Origin: CAZUTK01 sp964623265
GTDB taxonomy: Bacteria; Electryoneota; B3-LCP
DNA length: 20,941 nucleotides
Assembly (NCBI GenBank): GCA_964623265.1
Contig: CAZUTK010000053.1
Coordinates: 1-20,941 of the forward strand
Reading direction: 5' to 3'
This document shows, piece after piece, positions 7,087 to 16,200 of the stretch. The first letter of the stretch is position 1. Each line of letters starts with the position of its first letter. Made by a program: the position numbers and the translations under genes. Below the pieces are notes generated by a model, which saw nothing but the letters and a program-made list of their open reading frames with translations, was not told the origin of the DNA and ran no database searches.

Positions 7087-10000
7087 ATGTGTATTTCTTC
7101 TATCTTCCGCGTAATATCCGTAAAAACCGCCGCGCTGTGCGCCCTGATTTTACTGAGCATCGCAAACAGTTCTTTCGGGACGCCTCCGGGGATGCGGCTC
7201 CTCTCCTGCGATGCCTCTGGGGTGGTGATCGAAGTGACGCTGCCGGAGCTGAAGATCTCCGCAGTGACCGTTGCGAACCGCGAATACGCGGATATCAGCC
7301 TTTCAGGCTGGAGCAAACTGTTGCAAGCAGGGAAACCCAACTTGCCGCAAGGGGGGGTTCTTCTGGCGCTGCCGCCCGGCGCCACGGCGACTCTCGCCGT
7401 CGAAATCATCCGCACGCGGGAACTGGCGACACCGCCTCTCCTCCCCGCTCCCGATCCGGATCCCGCCGGGGAAAAAGCCGCTCTGGACGCATTCCTTGCC
7501 GATCCCGCCGTGTACAGCCGAATTTCGTTGTTCCCTGATGTATGGGCGGAACTGGGCGAACCGGAATGGATGCGCACCTATCGCGTTCTGCCTGTCCGCA
7601 TTTTCCCCGTGCGTTATTCGGGAGCGCGCGGCGTCGTGGAGATCGCCGAAGAGATGCGCCTGATCGTGACATTTCACGGCGGGCGCAAGGGGCGGTTCAT
7701 CTCCGATCCTTTCGCGGAGTCCGCCTATTGCAACACCATCCTCAACTATAAGCAGGCGCGCGGCTGGCAGGAAAAGCCCCGCCCTGCGGGATTGACCAGC
7801 GTCCAGCCCTATGGCGACTACAAAGTCCTGGTGAATCGAGATGGGTTATATGTCATCACCTATGAGGATCTGCTCGCAGCCGGCATCGAACCTTCGTCTC
7901 TGGATCCCGCGACGATAAAACTCTACTCCCGCTTCACCCCTCAGGATACGGCGCTCCAGCAGAACGCCATCTGGGTGGAAGGCGAATGGGACGGCGTCTT
8001 CGATCCGGACGACTACATCCTGTTCTACGGCAAATCGCCTCGCGGGATCTTCACCTACTCCGATCCTTACAACGTCAACAATGTGTATTGGCTCGACTGG
8101 GGCGGAAGCCCGGGCTTGCGCACCGGCGTTCGGTCGGCGACACCGGGGACGGCGCCTCTGGCGACGCACTTCAAGGCGTACACGCGCACGGAAGTGGATA
8201 CGATGTACGACAAATTCGGCTACGCGCCGCTGTCCGAACCCATTGATCATTGGATGTGGTACCGCTTGGATCACCTCACCCGGCCGCAGTTTTCGGTGCT
8301 GAAGAGTCTGCCCGGGCTCGTTGTGCAGAGCAATCTGGTTTACGATCTGACGGTCTCTCTGCGCGGCTATACCTTCAACGACTCTCTGTTTCCGGACCAC
8401 CGCGCCATCATCCGCTGGAACAATCACACGCTGACGGATACCGTCTGGTCCTATTCCGTCAACGGGCAAACCGCCTTCGCCGCCACGTTGCCGATTGCGC
8501 CGCAGTATCTCACCATCACGATTCCCAATGAGATTCTCTTCGAGGCGCCGGAATACGCGAACAACTTCTCCAACGCCTATTATGTGGATTGGTTGAGCAT
8601 CGGATACTGGCGCAATTTCAGTGTCGCCAACGATACTCTCCTGTTCCACCACCCGCAGAATATGGCTTCGGGGAACATCCGCTATCAACTGAGCGGCTTG
8701 CAGGATGAGCAGGTGGAGCTCTGGAATCTGAGCCGGATGGAGAGGCTGGTGGATTTCAGCTACGCGCAGGGGAATCTGGCGTTTCAGGACTCGGCGGCGG
8801 ATACGACCTACTACTACGTGGCGGGACGGCGGGGCTGGCTGTCGCCGGTGCTGATCGCGGACGAACCCAGCAACTGGCGAAACCCGAACCAGGGGGCGGA
8901 TTACTTGATGATCGCGCACGAGGGCTTTTACGACGGCATCGCGCCGCTGGTTTCGCTCTACCAGAGCCGCGGGATGCGCGTGCAGCGAGTCAAAGTGGGG
9001 GATCTCTACGACGAGTTTTCCTTCGGCCTGAAGAACCCCACCGCAATCTTCGATTTCATTCAGTACGCTTTCTACTCCTACCAGGAGCCGCCGCCCAGCT
9101 ATGTGCTGCTGGTGGGGGACGCTTCTTGGGATTATAAGGAGCAGGATGCACTCCCTTACGTGGACTACATCCCCACGCACGCCTTCAACACCTACAAATG
9201 GGGCGAAACGGCGTCGGACAACTGGTTCGTGGCGGTGACGGGGAATGAATTTCATCCGGATCTGCACATCGGACGTCTGCCGGTCAACTCCGCGGAGGAG
9301 CTGGACATCATCGTGCAGAAGATCCTGAGCTACGCCGACCCGCAGCACGGCTTCTGGCGGTCCCAGGTGATCTTCTCCAACGGAGCTCTGGACCCGGCTT
9401 TCGACGCCGTCGTGTTCGACACCACGGCGCAGAACCTGATCGAGGAATACCTGCCGCCCTGGTATGATCCTCCGCGGGTCTATTCGACCCCCTCCGCCGG
9501 CTTCGAGCAATATCAGGGGACCAATCAGGATTTGATCAACTACATCAATCTGGGCGCTTCACTGGTGAATTATATGGGGCACGCCGGCAACCAGATGTGG
9601 GAGACGCTGAACCAATCGGAGATCGCCTTGCTGACCAACGGCGCCAAACTCCCCTTCGTGCAGGCGTATTCCTGCTTCACTGGAATCTTCGCAAATACGA
9701 AGGGCTTCGGGGAGGAATTCGTCTTGCATCCGGGCGGCGGAGCGATCGCGTATTACGCCAACGGCGGCATCGGCTACCTGCTGACCAACGCGGAAATGAA
9801 CGACTTTATGTTTCAGTATCTCTTCGGCGATTCGGCCAATCCCAATCCTCAGATCACTTTCGGAGAAGCCGTCACGCAAGCCAAATGGAAGTATTACACC
9901 TATTTTGCGAACATCGGAAATGTCATCCAGACGTTCGTGCTGTTCGGCGATCCGGCTTGCCGGTTCGCCTATCTGCAGCCGGATCCGGAGGACACTCTGG

Positions 10001-10689
10001 ACAGCGCCCCGCCTGTTATAACTTTCACTTTCGGCGACACGCTCACACCCTCTACGTTCCGCAACGGCGATTTCGTGAAGAATCCGGTTCAGTTCCAGGC
10101 GTTGATCTTCGATTCCACGGAAATAGACTATACCACCCTGACTCTCTCTCTGACCCATTTGGCGGATGGGGAGGGGAATCCGGTGGACACCACCTGGACC
10201 TGGGCATGGACGGCGGATTCGCTGGCGCCGCCGCACTTCAGCTTCTCTTTCACGCCGCCGGACTCGCTGGGGCACCGCTTCCTCCTCTCCTATTATAATA
10301 CCCTAGCGAACGGCGAATGGGGATTTCAGCTCTCCGTATCGGACTATTTCCTGCATGGACCGACGATCTTCAGCGCGAATTTCCGCATCGGGTTCGACCG
10401 ATTGCTTTTGGAACAGCCGCTGAACCATCCGAATCCCTTCCGGGATGAAACCAGCTTTACTTTTATCTTATCACAGCAGGCGCAGGTCACCATCAAGATA
10501 TACACGGTTGCGGGCAAGCTGATCCGGACGCTGCGCTACGAGGGGAACGCCGGCTACAACATATGCGCCTGGGACGGACTGGACCAGATGGGAGATCCGC
10601 TGTCCAACGGCGCCTACCTGTACAAGATCATCGCGAAGAACGGCGATCAGGAGGTGGAAAAAGTCGCGAAGATGGCGAAAGTGAAGTGA
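7087..10689 (+). CDS. C25 (gingipain/PorU-like) cysteine peptidase with C-terminal sorting-type domain
   Basis: A 1200-residue exported protein. A signal peptide (residues about 1-32, core AALCALILLSIANSSFG) is followed by a long N-terminal region with GVFDPDDYILFYGKSPRG, as in PorU and related C25 proteins. The peptidase C25 domain spans about 600-965: VLLVGDASWDY, then LHIGRLPVNSAEELD, then the catalytic dyad His832 (YMGHAGNQ) and Cys863 (YSCFTGIF). Their 31-residue spacing is close to that of gingipains. An Ig-like part follows, and residues 1108-1200 form a PNPF (1115-1118) sorting / FlgD-like domain ending SNGAYLYKI. The length is close to the type IX sortase PorU, which also keeps a C-terminal domain, so it may be either a sortase or a secreted peptidase. 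The ribosome site AGAAGG (7074-7079) sets the ATG at 7087. Its only visible transcription source is read-through of the terminator. Confidence 0.88.
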   Translation: MCISSIFRVISVKTAALCALILLSIANSSFGTPPGMRLLSCDASGVVIEVTLPELKISAVTVANREYADISLSGWSKLLQAGKPNLPQGGVLLALPPGATATLAVEIIRTRELATPPLLPAPDPDPAGEKAALDAFLADPAVYSRISLFPDVWAELGEPEWMRTYRVLPVRIFPVRYSGARGVVEIAEEMRLIVTFHGGRKGRFISDPFAESAYCNTILNYKQARGWQEKPRPAGLTSVQPYGDYKVLVNRDGLYVITYEDLLAAGIEPSSLDPATIKLYSRFTPQDTALQQNAIWVEGEWDGVFDPDDYILFYGKSPRGIFTYSDPYNVNNVYWLDWGGSPGLRTGVRSATPGTAPLATHFKAYTRTEVDTMYDKFGYAPLSEPIDHWMWYRLDHLTRPQFSVLKSLPGLVVQSNLVYDLTVSLRGYTFNDSLFPDHRAIIRWNNHTLTDTVWSYSVNGQTAFAATLPIAPQYLTITIPNEILFEAPEYANNFSNAYYVDWLSIGYWRNFSVANDTLLFHHPQNMASGNIRYQLSGLQDEQVELWNLSRMERLVDFSYAQGNLAFQDSAADTTYYYVAGRRGWLSPVLIADEPSNWRNPNQGADYLMIAHEGFYDGIAPLVSLYQSRGMRVQRVKVGDLYDEFSFGLKNPTAIFDFIQYAFYSYQEPPPSYVLLVGDASWDYKEQDALPYVDYIPTHAFNTYKWGETASDNWFVAVTGNEFHPDLHIGRLPVNSAEELDIIVQKILSYADPQHGFWRSQVIFSNGALDPAFDAVVFDTTAQNLIEEYLPPWYDPPRVYSTPSAGFEQYQGTNQDLINYINLGASLVNYMGHAGNQMWETLNQSEIALLTNGAKLPFVQAYSCFTGIFANTKGFGEEFVLHPGGGAIAYYANGGIGYLLTNAEMNDFMFQYLFGDSANPNPQITFGEAVTQAKWKYYTYFANIGNVIQTFVLFGDPACRFAYLQPDPEDTLDSAPPVITFTFGDTLTPSTFRNGDFVKNPVQFQALIFDSTEIDYTTLTLSLTHLADGEGNPVDTTWTWAWTADSLAPPHFSFSFTPPDSLGHRFLLSYYNTLANGEWGFQLSVSDYFLHGPTIFSANFRIGFDRLLLEQPLNHPNPFRDETSFTFILSQQAQVTIKIYTVAGKLIRTLRYEGNAGYNICAWDGLDQMGDPLSNGAYLYKIIAKNGDQEVEKVAKMAKVK

Positions 10690-10742
10690 TCCCTCGGGTT
10701 CTCTCCTCCTCTCCGCCGCAATCACCCCGCAAACTCAGAGGA

Positions 10743-10789
10743 TGCCGGAACGAAGCCGCAATGAAGGGCTTCTTCCGGCAAACTTTTTT
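10743..10789 (+). terminator. Intrinsic terminator after the C25 peptidase gene
   Basis: TGCCGGAA (10743-10750) pairs with TTCCGGCA (10773-10780). Inside that, after a one-base bulge, GAAGCC pairs with GGCTTC (10767-10772), leaving a loop of about nine bases. A run of six T follows at 10784-10789. It closes the surface-protein region before the next promoter. Confidence 0.85.
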
Positions 10790-10865
10790 AAGGCTCATCC
10801 CCCCGCTTGGAAACGACCCTGCTGTGTCCGCCCGCGGCGATAGGCTTAAATGAGAGAAAAATTCC

Positions 10866-10894
10866 TTGACATCCCGACAAAAAAGTGATATTAT
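10866..10894 (+). promoter_or_regulatory. Near-consensus sigma70 promoter of the TPR/motor operon
   Basis: TTGACA (10866-10871, perfect) and TATTAT (10889-10894, five of six) are separated by 17 bases, with GAGAAAAATTCC just upstream as an A-rich element. This is the strongest promoter match in the window. It is the only clear one ahead of the eight-gene run that starts at 11071. The predicted start near 10901 leaves a leader of about 170 nt. Confidence 0.82.
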
Positions 10895-10900
10895 TTACCC

Positions 10901-11070
10901 ACGAAAATTATCAAGCAAGACCGTATGGGGGGAGAAAAACCGGTTTTGCCGGGGTGTTCACGCATAGACCGCGCCGACGGTGAAACCGTATGGGGGGCGC
11001 CTGTATCGCTTCCGCCGCCTGTTTGACCTTCTCGCCTCTTCATTCGATCACATCACAATTCTGACAGATT
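10901..11070 (+). promoter_or_regulatory. Long structured 5' leader with a 13-bp direct repeat
   Basis: No convincing gene is visible here. ACCGTATGGGGGG occurs twice in the same orientation, at 10920-10932 and 10985-10997. The second copy sits in a hairpin: ACGGT-GAA-ACCGT (10977-10989) inside an outer GCGCC/GGCGC pairing (10971-10975 with 10996-11000). A 12-bp palindrome AAAACCGGTTTT lies at 10936-10947 and can alternatively form CCGG-TTTTG-CCGG. The layout suggests control at the RNA level (riboswitch or protein-binding leader), but it matches no riboswitch class I know. No clear ribosome site precedes the ATG at 11071. Confidence 0.4.
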
Positions 11071-13233
11071 ATGCGCCAAAACCGCAAGAAGGCGAATTCG
11101 ATTCCGCGCGCCATCGGCTTACTGGGGATATGCGCCTGCATCTTCCTCACCAAGCCCGCGGCCGGCGCGACGGACTACCCGGAGCTGGTACGCAGTTACT
11201 ACCTCGACCGCAGTGTGGAATTCGCGCAGGAACTGCTGTTGAAAGAGGAGTACCTGAGTGCGCTGTATCAGTGCGCGGTGCAGGAGCTGAAGGCGCGGCG
11301 GAAGGAAGGGTTGAACCCCTCGGTGCTGGCGAGCCCGCTGTGGGAATTGAAGCCGGAGGAATTTCAGCGCGAAGGCGAAGACGGAGCGGAATTTTCGGTG
11401 CAGCAGCGCTATCGCAAATGGGTTGAATTTGAGAACGCCGAATACCAGCGCCGCCTGACTCTGATCCAGAACATCCGGCAGAATCTGATCCGCGACGGCT
11501 CCCCCACGCAGAAAGAACGCTTCTTCCAATCCGAACTCAAGAAGGCAATGGACGCATACGGGCGTTCGGAATGGGATCTGGCTCGGCTTCTGTTTGACCG
11601 CCTGATCGAAGATTACGGCTTCCGGACGATTGATGATATCTTATACTACCAGGGCGAAACCTGCCTGCAACTGCGCCTACACGACAAAGCCCTGCAGTAT
11701 TATCTGCAGCTGATCAACACCGCGCCGGATTCGCGCTATCGCGCCCGGAGCTACGACCGCGCCACCGCCATCCTGCAAGCATTCGGAAACGGGCGAGAAA
11801 TCCGCAGACTCTACGCGCGTTATGTGGAAGAAGGGATGCCGGGCGATCCCGAAGAAATGGGCGGAGTGCACATCCGCGCCGCTCGCGCCGAGATTGACCT
11901 GGGACACTTCGAACCTGCCATCGAACAACTGGAACGGATTGACAAGAAGAGCTCCTACTACCTCGCCTCTCGCTACCTGTTGGCGGATTGCCACTCCGCT
12001 CTGGAAAACTGGCCCGCCGCCGTGGACGTCTTGACCGGCATGGTCGGTACCAAAAAAATGAAGATGCCGTACGACCGCTGGCGGCTGCTGGTGGATGAAG
12101 CCCGCATTAAGCTGGCATTCATCTATTACAAATGGGGCGACTATGACAGCGCATTGAAGTATTTCAATCAGGTGAAGTCGAATTCGCCTTTCTATGACCG
12201 AGTGATTCTGGGGAAGGCGTGGATTTCCTTTAAGGTGGATGATTTCGACGCCACCATCGCCAAGACGGAAGAGCTGCTGAAGCTGTATCCGCGCTCTTCG
12301 GAAATTTACGAAGCCGGTTCGCTGGCGGGCTACTGCTACGAACAGTTAGGGGATAAAGAGAACGCCGTGGCACACTTCCTCGAGGTGCTGAACGCCGGGG
12401 TGGGACGCACGCAGCTGCAGAGCTTCTTCGAAGAGCGCCGCCGCATCGCCGAGAGCATGGCGGATCTGCGCGCCTGCGAGGAGGATGTGTTCGCCTCCGG
12501 GGATGAGAAGCTCTTCGCGGACTACAAGCGCGCCCGCAACACGCTCTGGATCTGTCAGCAGCGCATCGGTCTGGCGGAACTGCTGCAGGTGAACGCCCGC
12601 ATGCGGGGGCTCATCGAAGAGCGCGTCGCGCTGGACAGCTTGATCTGCGAACATTCCCGCCTGGAAGATCAGGTCCGAAGTGCGCAGAATGCCCGGCTCA
12701 TCGCCGATTTCCTGCTGCTCGACCAGCGAATCTACGATATTATGGATCACCTGAAGGCGGCGGGGCAGGAACAATTGAAGGCGACGCCTCTCTATTATAA
12801 AGAAGCGCTGATCGGTTATATCAACGCCCGCGCCGACAGCTTGACCAAACATGTGGACGCCGAGATCGCGACGTTGACCAACGCCATCCGGACTACCTCC
12901 TATCTGCAGAAGGCGGCGCTGGACGACCGCCGGCCGCAGGAAGCGCAGAATTTGGGGATGAAGCTGGACCACTTAAACGGCTTGCTGCAACAGAGTTATG
13001 TCCAGCAAACCGATGCGAAAGCCTCCAAACGACCCATCCTCGCCACGCGGGTGGATCGCTGGAGTGATTTTAGTTTTTACCGCTATGCCATGGGGGGAAT
13101 GGAGCTGGAAGAACTGGATCGCAAATACAACCGCCTGCGCCAGGTGGAGGAATATCTCTCGACGCTCGATGAATTAATCGAGAGGCGATCCGGCGAAAGT
13201 ACTCCCCCGGGATCAACGGGATCGAACCCATGA
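11071..13233 (+). CDS. Exported tetratricopeptide-repeat protein
   Basis: A 720-residue protein and the first gene of the motor operon. A basic N-terminus and a hydrophobic stretch ending in alanines (AIGLLGICACIFLTKPAAGA, residues about 14-33) form a signal peptide, so it is probably periplasmic. Residues about 160-440 are TPR-like helical hairpins (GDYDSALKYFNQV, then CYEQLGDKENAVAHFLEVL). Residues about 440-715 are long charged helices with likely coiled coil. A distinctive aromatic segment near 662-675 (DRWSDFSFYRYAMGG) precedes the last helix. TPR proteins scaffold multi-protein complexes; here the probable partners are the products of the genes that follow. The stop overlaps the next start (ATGATGA), so the two are translationally coupled. 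The specific role is not known. Confidence 0.8.
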   Translation: MRQNRKKANSIPRAIGLLGICACIFLTKPAAGATDYPELVRSYYLDRSVEFAQELLLKEEYLSALYQCAVQELKARRKEGLNPSVLASPLWELKPEEFQREGEDGAEFSVQQRYRKWVEFENAEYQRRLTLIQNIRQNLIRDGSPTQKERFFQSELKKAMDAYGRSEWDLARLLFDRLIEDYGFRTIDDILYYQGETCLQLRLHDKALQYYLQLINTAPDSRYRARSYDRATAILQAFGNGREIRRLYARYVEEGMPGDPEEMGGVHIRAARAEIDLGHFEPAIEQLERIDKKSSYYLASRYLLADCHSALENWPAAVDVLTGMVGTKKMKMPYDRWRLLVDEARIKLAFIYYKWGDYDSALKYFNQVKSNSPFYDRVILGKAWISFKVDDFDATIAKTEELLKLYPRSSEIYEAGSLAGYCYEQLGDKENAVAHFLEVLNAGVGRTQLQSFFEERRRIAESMADLRACEEDVFASGDEKLFADYKRARNTLWICQQRIGLAELLQVNARMRGLIEERVALDSLICEHSRLEDQVRSAQNARLIADFLLLDQRIYDIMDHLKAAGQEQLKATPLYYKEALIGYINARADSLTKHVDAEIATLTNAIRTTSYLQKAALDDRRPQEAQNLGMKLDHLNGLLQQSYVQQTDAKASKRPILATRVDRWSDFSFYRYAMGGMELEELDRKYNRLRQVEEYLSTLDELIERRSGESTPPGSTGSNP

Positions 13234-16200
13234 TGAATTCTCGTATTTCGAAAGACATCACGAGGGTGTCGGTGAATCAACCTGCCGGGGTGCCACATCG
13301 CCTCCGCTGCGCAGGGATCTGGATCCTCGCGCTGACTCTGTTCATCGCTGCAGAGGCAGGTGCATCGGTACGGGATCCTCTCTTCGCGGAAATGATCCAG
13401 CAATGGAACCAGATCAAGGCGCAGAGCCCGGATACGGGAAGAATCGGCGGCTTGATCGCCGAAGGGGACCGGATCATCGAGCGCCTGCAGGAGCTGGATG
13501 CATTGAATCGCAATCCCAAGAGTCATCCGGGGACGAGCTACAATCAGCGCATCGCTCAACTGCAGGACCGATTCAAGGCGCTGCTGGCGCAAATTGAAAT
13601 GACGCGCATCGCCGGTCTCCCCACGGAGGAACTGCAGGCGATGAAGAGCCGATACGAGGACGAGCGCCGGCGGCTGCAGGAAGAGACTCGCGCATTGGAA
13701 GATTCCATCATCGTGCGCGGGGAGTATTTTCTCAACACCTACAAGCAGAATCTCGCCTACAGCTATTACTTCAATAAACAGGAAATGATCGTGGACTTCC
13801 TCTACCGGCTGGCGGAGATCTATTACCGCCGGGCGGAGGAAACCTTCTTCGAAACCAACGACATCGCCGCCTTCAAACCCGCGCTGGAAAAATACCAGCG
13901 CATCATAGATGAATTTCCGGCGTCCGAATACGTGGACGACGCACTCTACAACATCGCCTACGTGAAGAATTCATCCCGATCGCCGGACGACCAGCAGGAA
14001 GCGATCAAGCTGTACAAGACGCTGATCGAGAAATATGCCGACTCGCCCTTCCGCGCGGAAGCCTTCTGGCGCGTGGGCGAATATTACTTCTATCAGGATC
14101 CGCCCCAGATTCCGGAAGCGATTCAGTATTATTCCGCTCTGCTGGATTTTCCGGAGACTCACTGGTACGCCCGCGGCTTGTATAAAATCGGCTGGTGCCA
14201 TTTCCGAAACGCCGAGTATCCCGAGGCGATCGAGTATTTCACCCGGACGGTCCAGACCAGTCTGGACAGCGCCGCCGCCGCTCAGGATGTGCTCTTCGCC
14301 AGCATGATGGATGAGGCTCTGGAATACATCAGCGTCTGCTTCGCGCAGGATCCCGGCGAATGGGAGGGCGCCGGAGTCCCCGCCGCCGTGGCATTCGTTC
14401 AGGCGGATTCGGTGCGCCGCGCCACCTACGGCAAGAAAATCATCGAACACCTGGGCGACATCTACAAGTTTCAGATCGGAAAATACGCTCAAGCGGCGGA
14501 AGCCTACGCCGCCTATCTCGATCTCTACCCCCTCGTGAGAGAAGCCCCTTGGGTGCAGGAGAAGGTGATCAATCTTTATGCGGTGAATCTGCGGGATTTC
14601 CCCCGAGCCTACGAGGAGAAGAACCGGATCTTCGAACAATACCGCCGAGGAACCGCCTGGGACGCCGCTCATCCCGATTCCGCTCTTCGGCAGGAGGCAG
14701 ACGCCGTCATCGAGAGATATTACTTCCAGAACATCAGCGAGACGATCGGCCGAGCGCTGAAGAACAACGATCCAGCCCTATTCGAATTATCGGTGGCGAT
14801 GTCGCGCAAATATCTGGAAGAATACCCGCAGGGTCCCAACGCCTACACGGTGAATTTCAATATGGCGGTGCTGCTGGTGCAGAACATCGCCGACGACGAG
14901 CAAGCCTACGCCGAATTCATCAAAGTATCCCGGGATTACCCGTATGATTCGCACCGCAAAGAGAGCGCGGTCAACGCCGTGATCATCGCTCAGCGGATGA
15001 TCTCGTCTTCCGGCGGTATCCCCCTGGATTCGCTGAAAGGCACGCCGCTCTCGGATGCGGAAGAGAAATATCTCGCCGCGGTGGACAACTACCTCGAGCA
15101 TTTCCCGCAGGGCGAGGAAGCGGAGCTCTTCCTCTTGAACGCCGGCTCGATCTATTACAATCATGGACAGTTCGCCGATTCCCGCGTCTATTACGAACGG
15201 CTCTTAACGGAATTCCCAGAGGGGGTGAGAAGAGGCGATGCTTATAAATACATTATGAACGGCTACTTCGCGGAAGGCAATTACGCGGACGCGGAACGGG
15301 CGGCGAAAGAGATTCAGGCGGGGGGTTTCGATTCGACGCTGGTCGCCGCCGCCAAAACTCGTCAGGCGGAATCCGTCTTCTTAACGGCGCAAGGTTTGAA
15401 GGAGCAAGCCGACTTTCTGAAAGCCGCAGACGAATACAGGCGCGCCGCACTGGAATCCCCGGATTACGCGCAGGCGGACAAGGCGCTCTTCGAATCGGGT
15501 CTGGCGTATCAGCAGGCGAAAGCCTGGCCGCAGGCGAACGAAGTGTACAGCATTTTGGTCAGCCGCTACCCCAAATCGGAACTGGCGGACAAGGCGCTCT
15601 ATAATATAGCGTACAACAGCCAGAGCGAATTGGGGGACAAGAGCACGGCGGCGGCGACCTTCGAACGGTTGGCGATGGAATATCCGCAGTCGCCGCTGGC
15701 GCAGGATGCTCTGCGCAACGCCAGCATCAACTACGTCGAAGCTCAGGATTGGGCGGGCGCGATCCGGGTCAACACCGCCTACACGCAGATGTTCTCCTCG
15801 GCGCCCGACGCGAACCTGTTCCTCTTCGAAAACGCCGGCTTGTACCTGAAGCTCGGGGATGAAGCCTCCGCGGAGCGCATCTACGCAGAGTACACCCGCC
15901 GCTTCCCCAACGATCCGCGCACCGTTCGGGCGCACTGGGAACGCGGTGCCTATCTGCAGGAACGCAGCCGGCCGGATGAAGCCTACGCCGAATTCAGCGC
16001 CGGCATCCAGACGCACCGCAACCTGATCGCCAGCGGGCACGCCGGCGAAGAGACCTACGCCTCCCGCTGCCTCTTGGAAGTGATCCGCACCGATTTCGCG
16101 GCGTACGAGGCGATCCAATTTGCGCCGGCATCCGCCGTGGAACAGAATAAGCAACTGAAACTGGCGAAACGCGACCAGCTCCTGAATCTGCTGGAAGAAT

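Noticed and set aside
7846..9510. 554-codon open frame on the minus strand opposite the C25 peptidase
   Set aside because: Its composition (Arg/Val/Ile/His-rich, low complexity) is that of an antisense shadow. The + strand has a complete recognisable peptidase with its catalytic residues.
10953..11000. Resemblance of the leader (TTCACGCATAG...) to a c-di-GMP-I riboswitch
   Set aside because: Only the short CACGCA element matches. The GGCAAACC core and the second conserved arm are missing.
10980..11426. 148-codon frame beginning in the leader and running into the first TPR gene
   Set aside because: Most of it overlaps the TPR gene in another frame, and its protein looks like a frame shadow without a domain.
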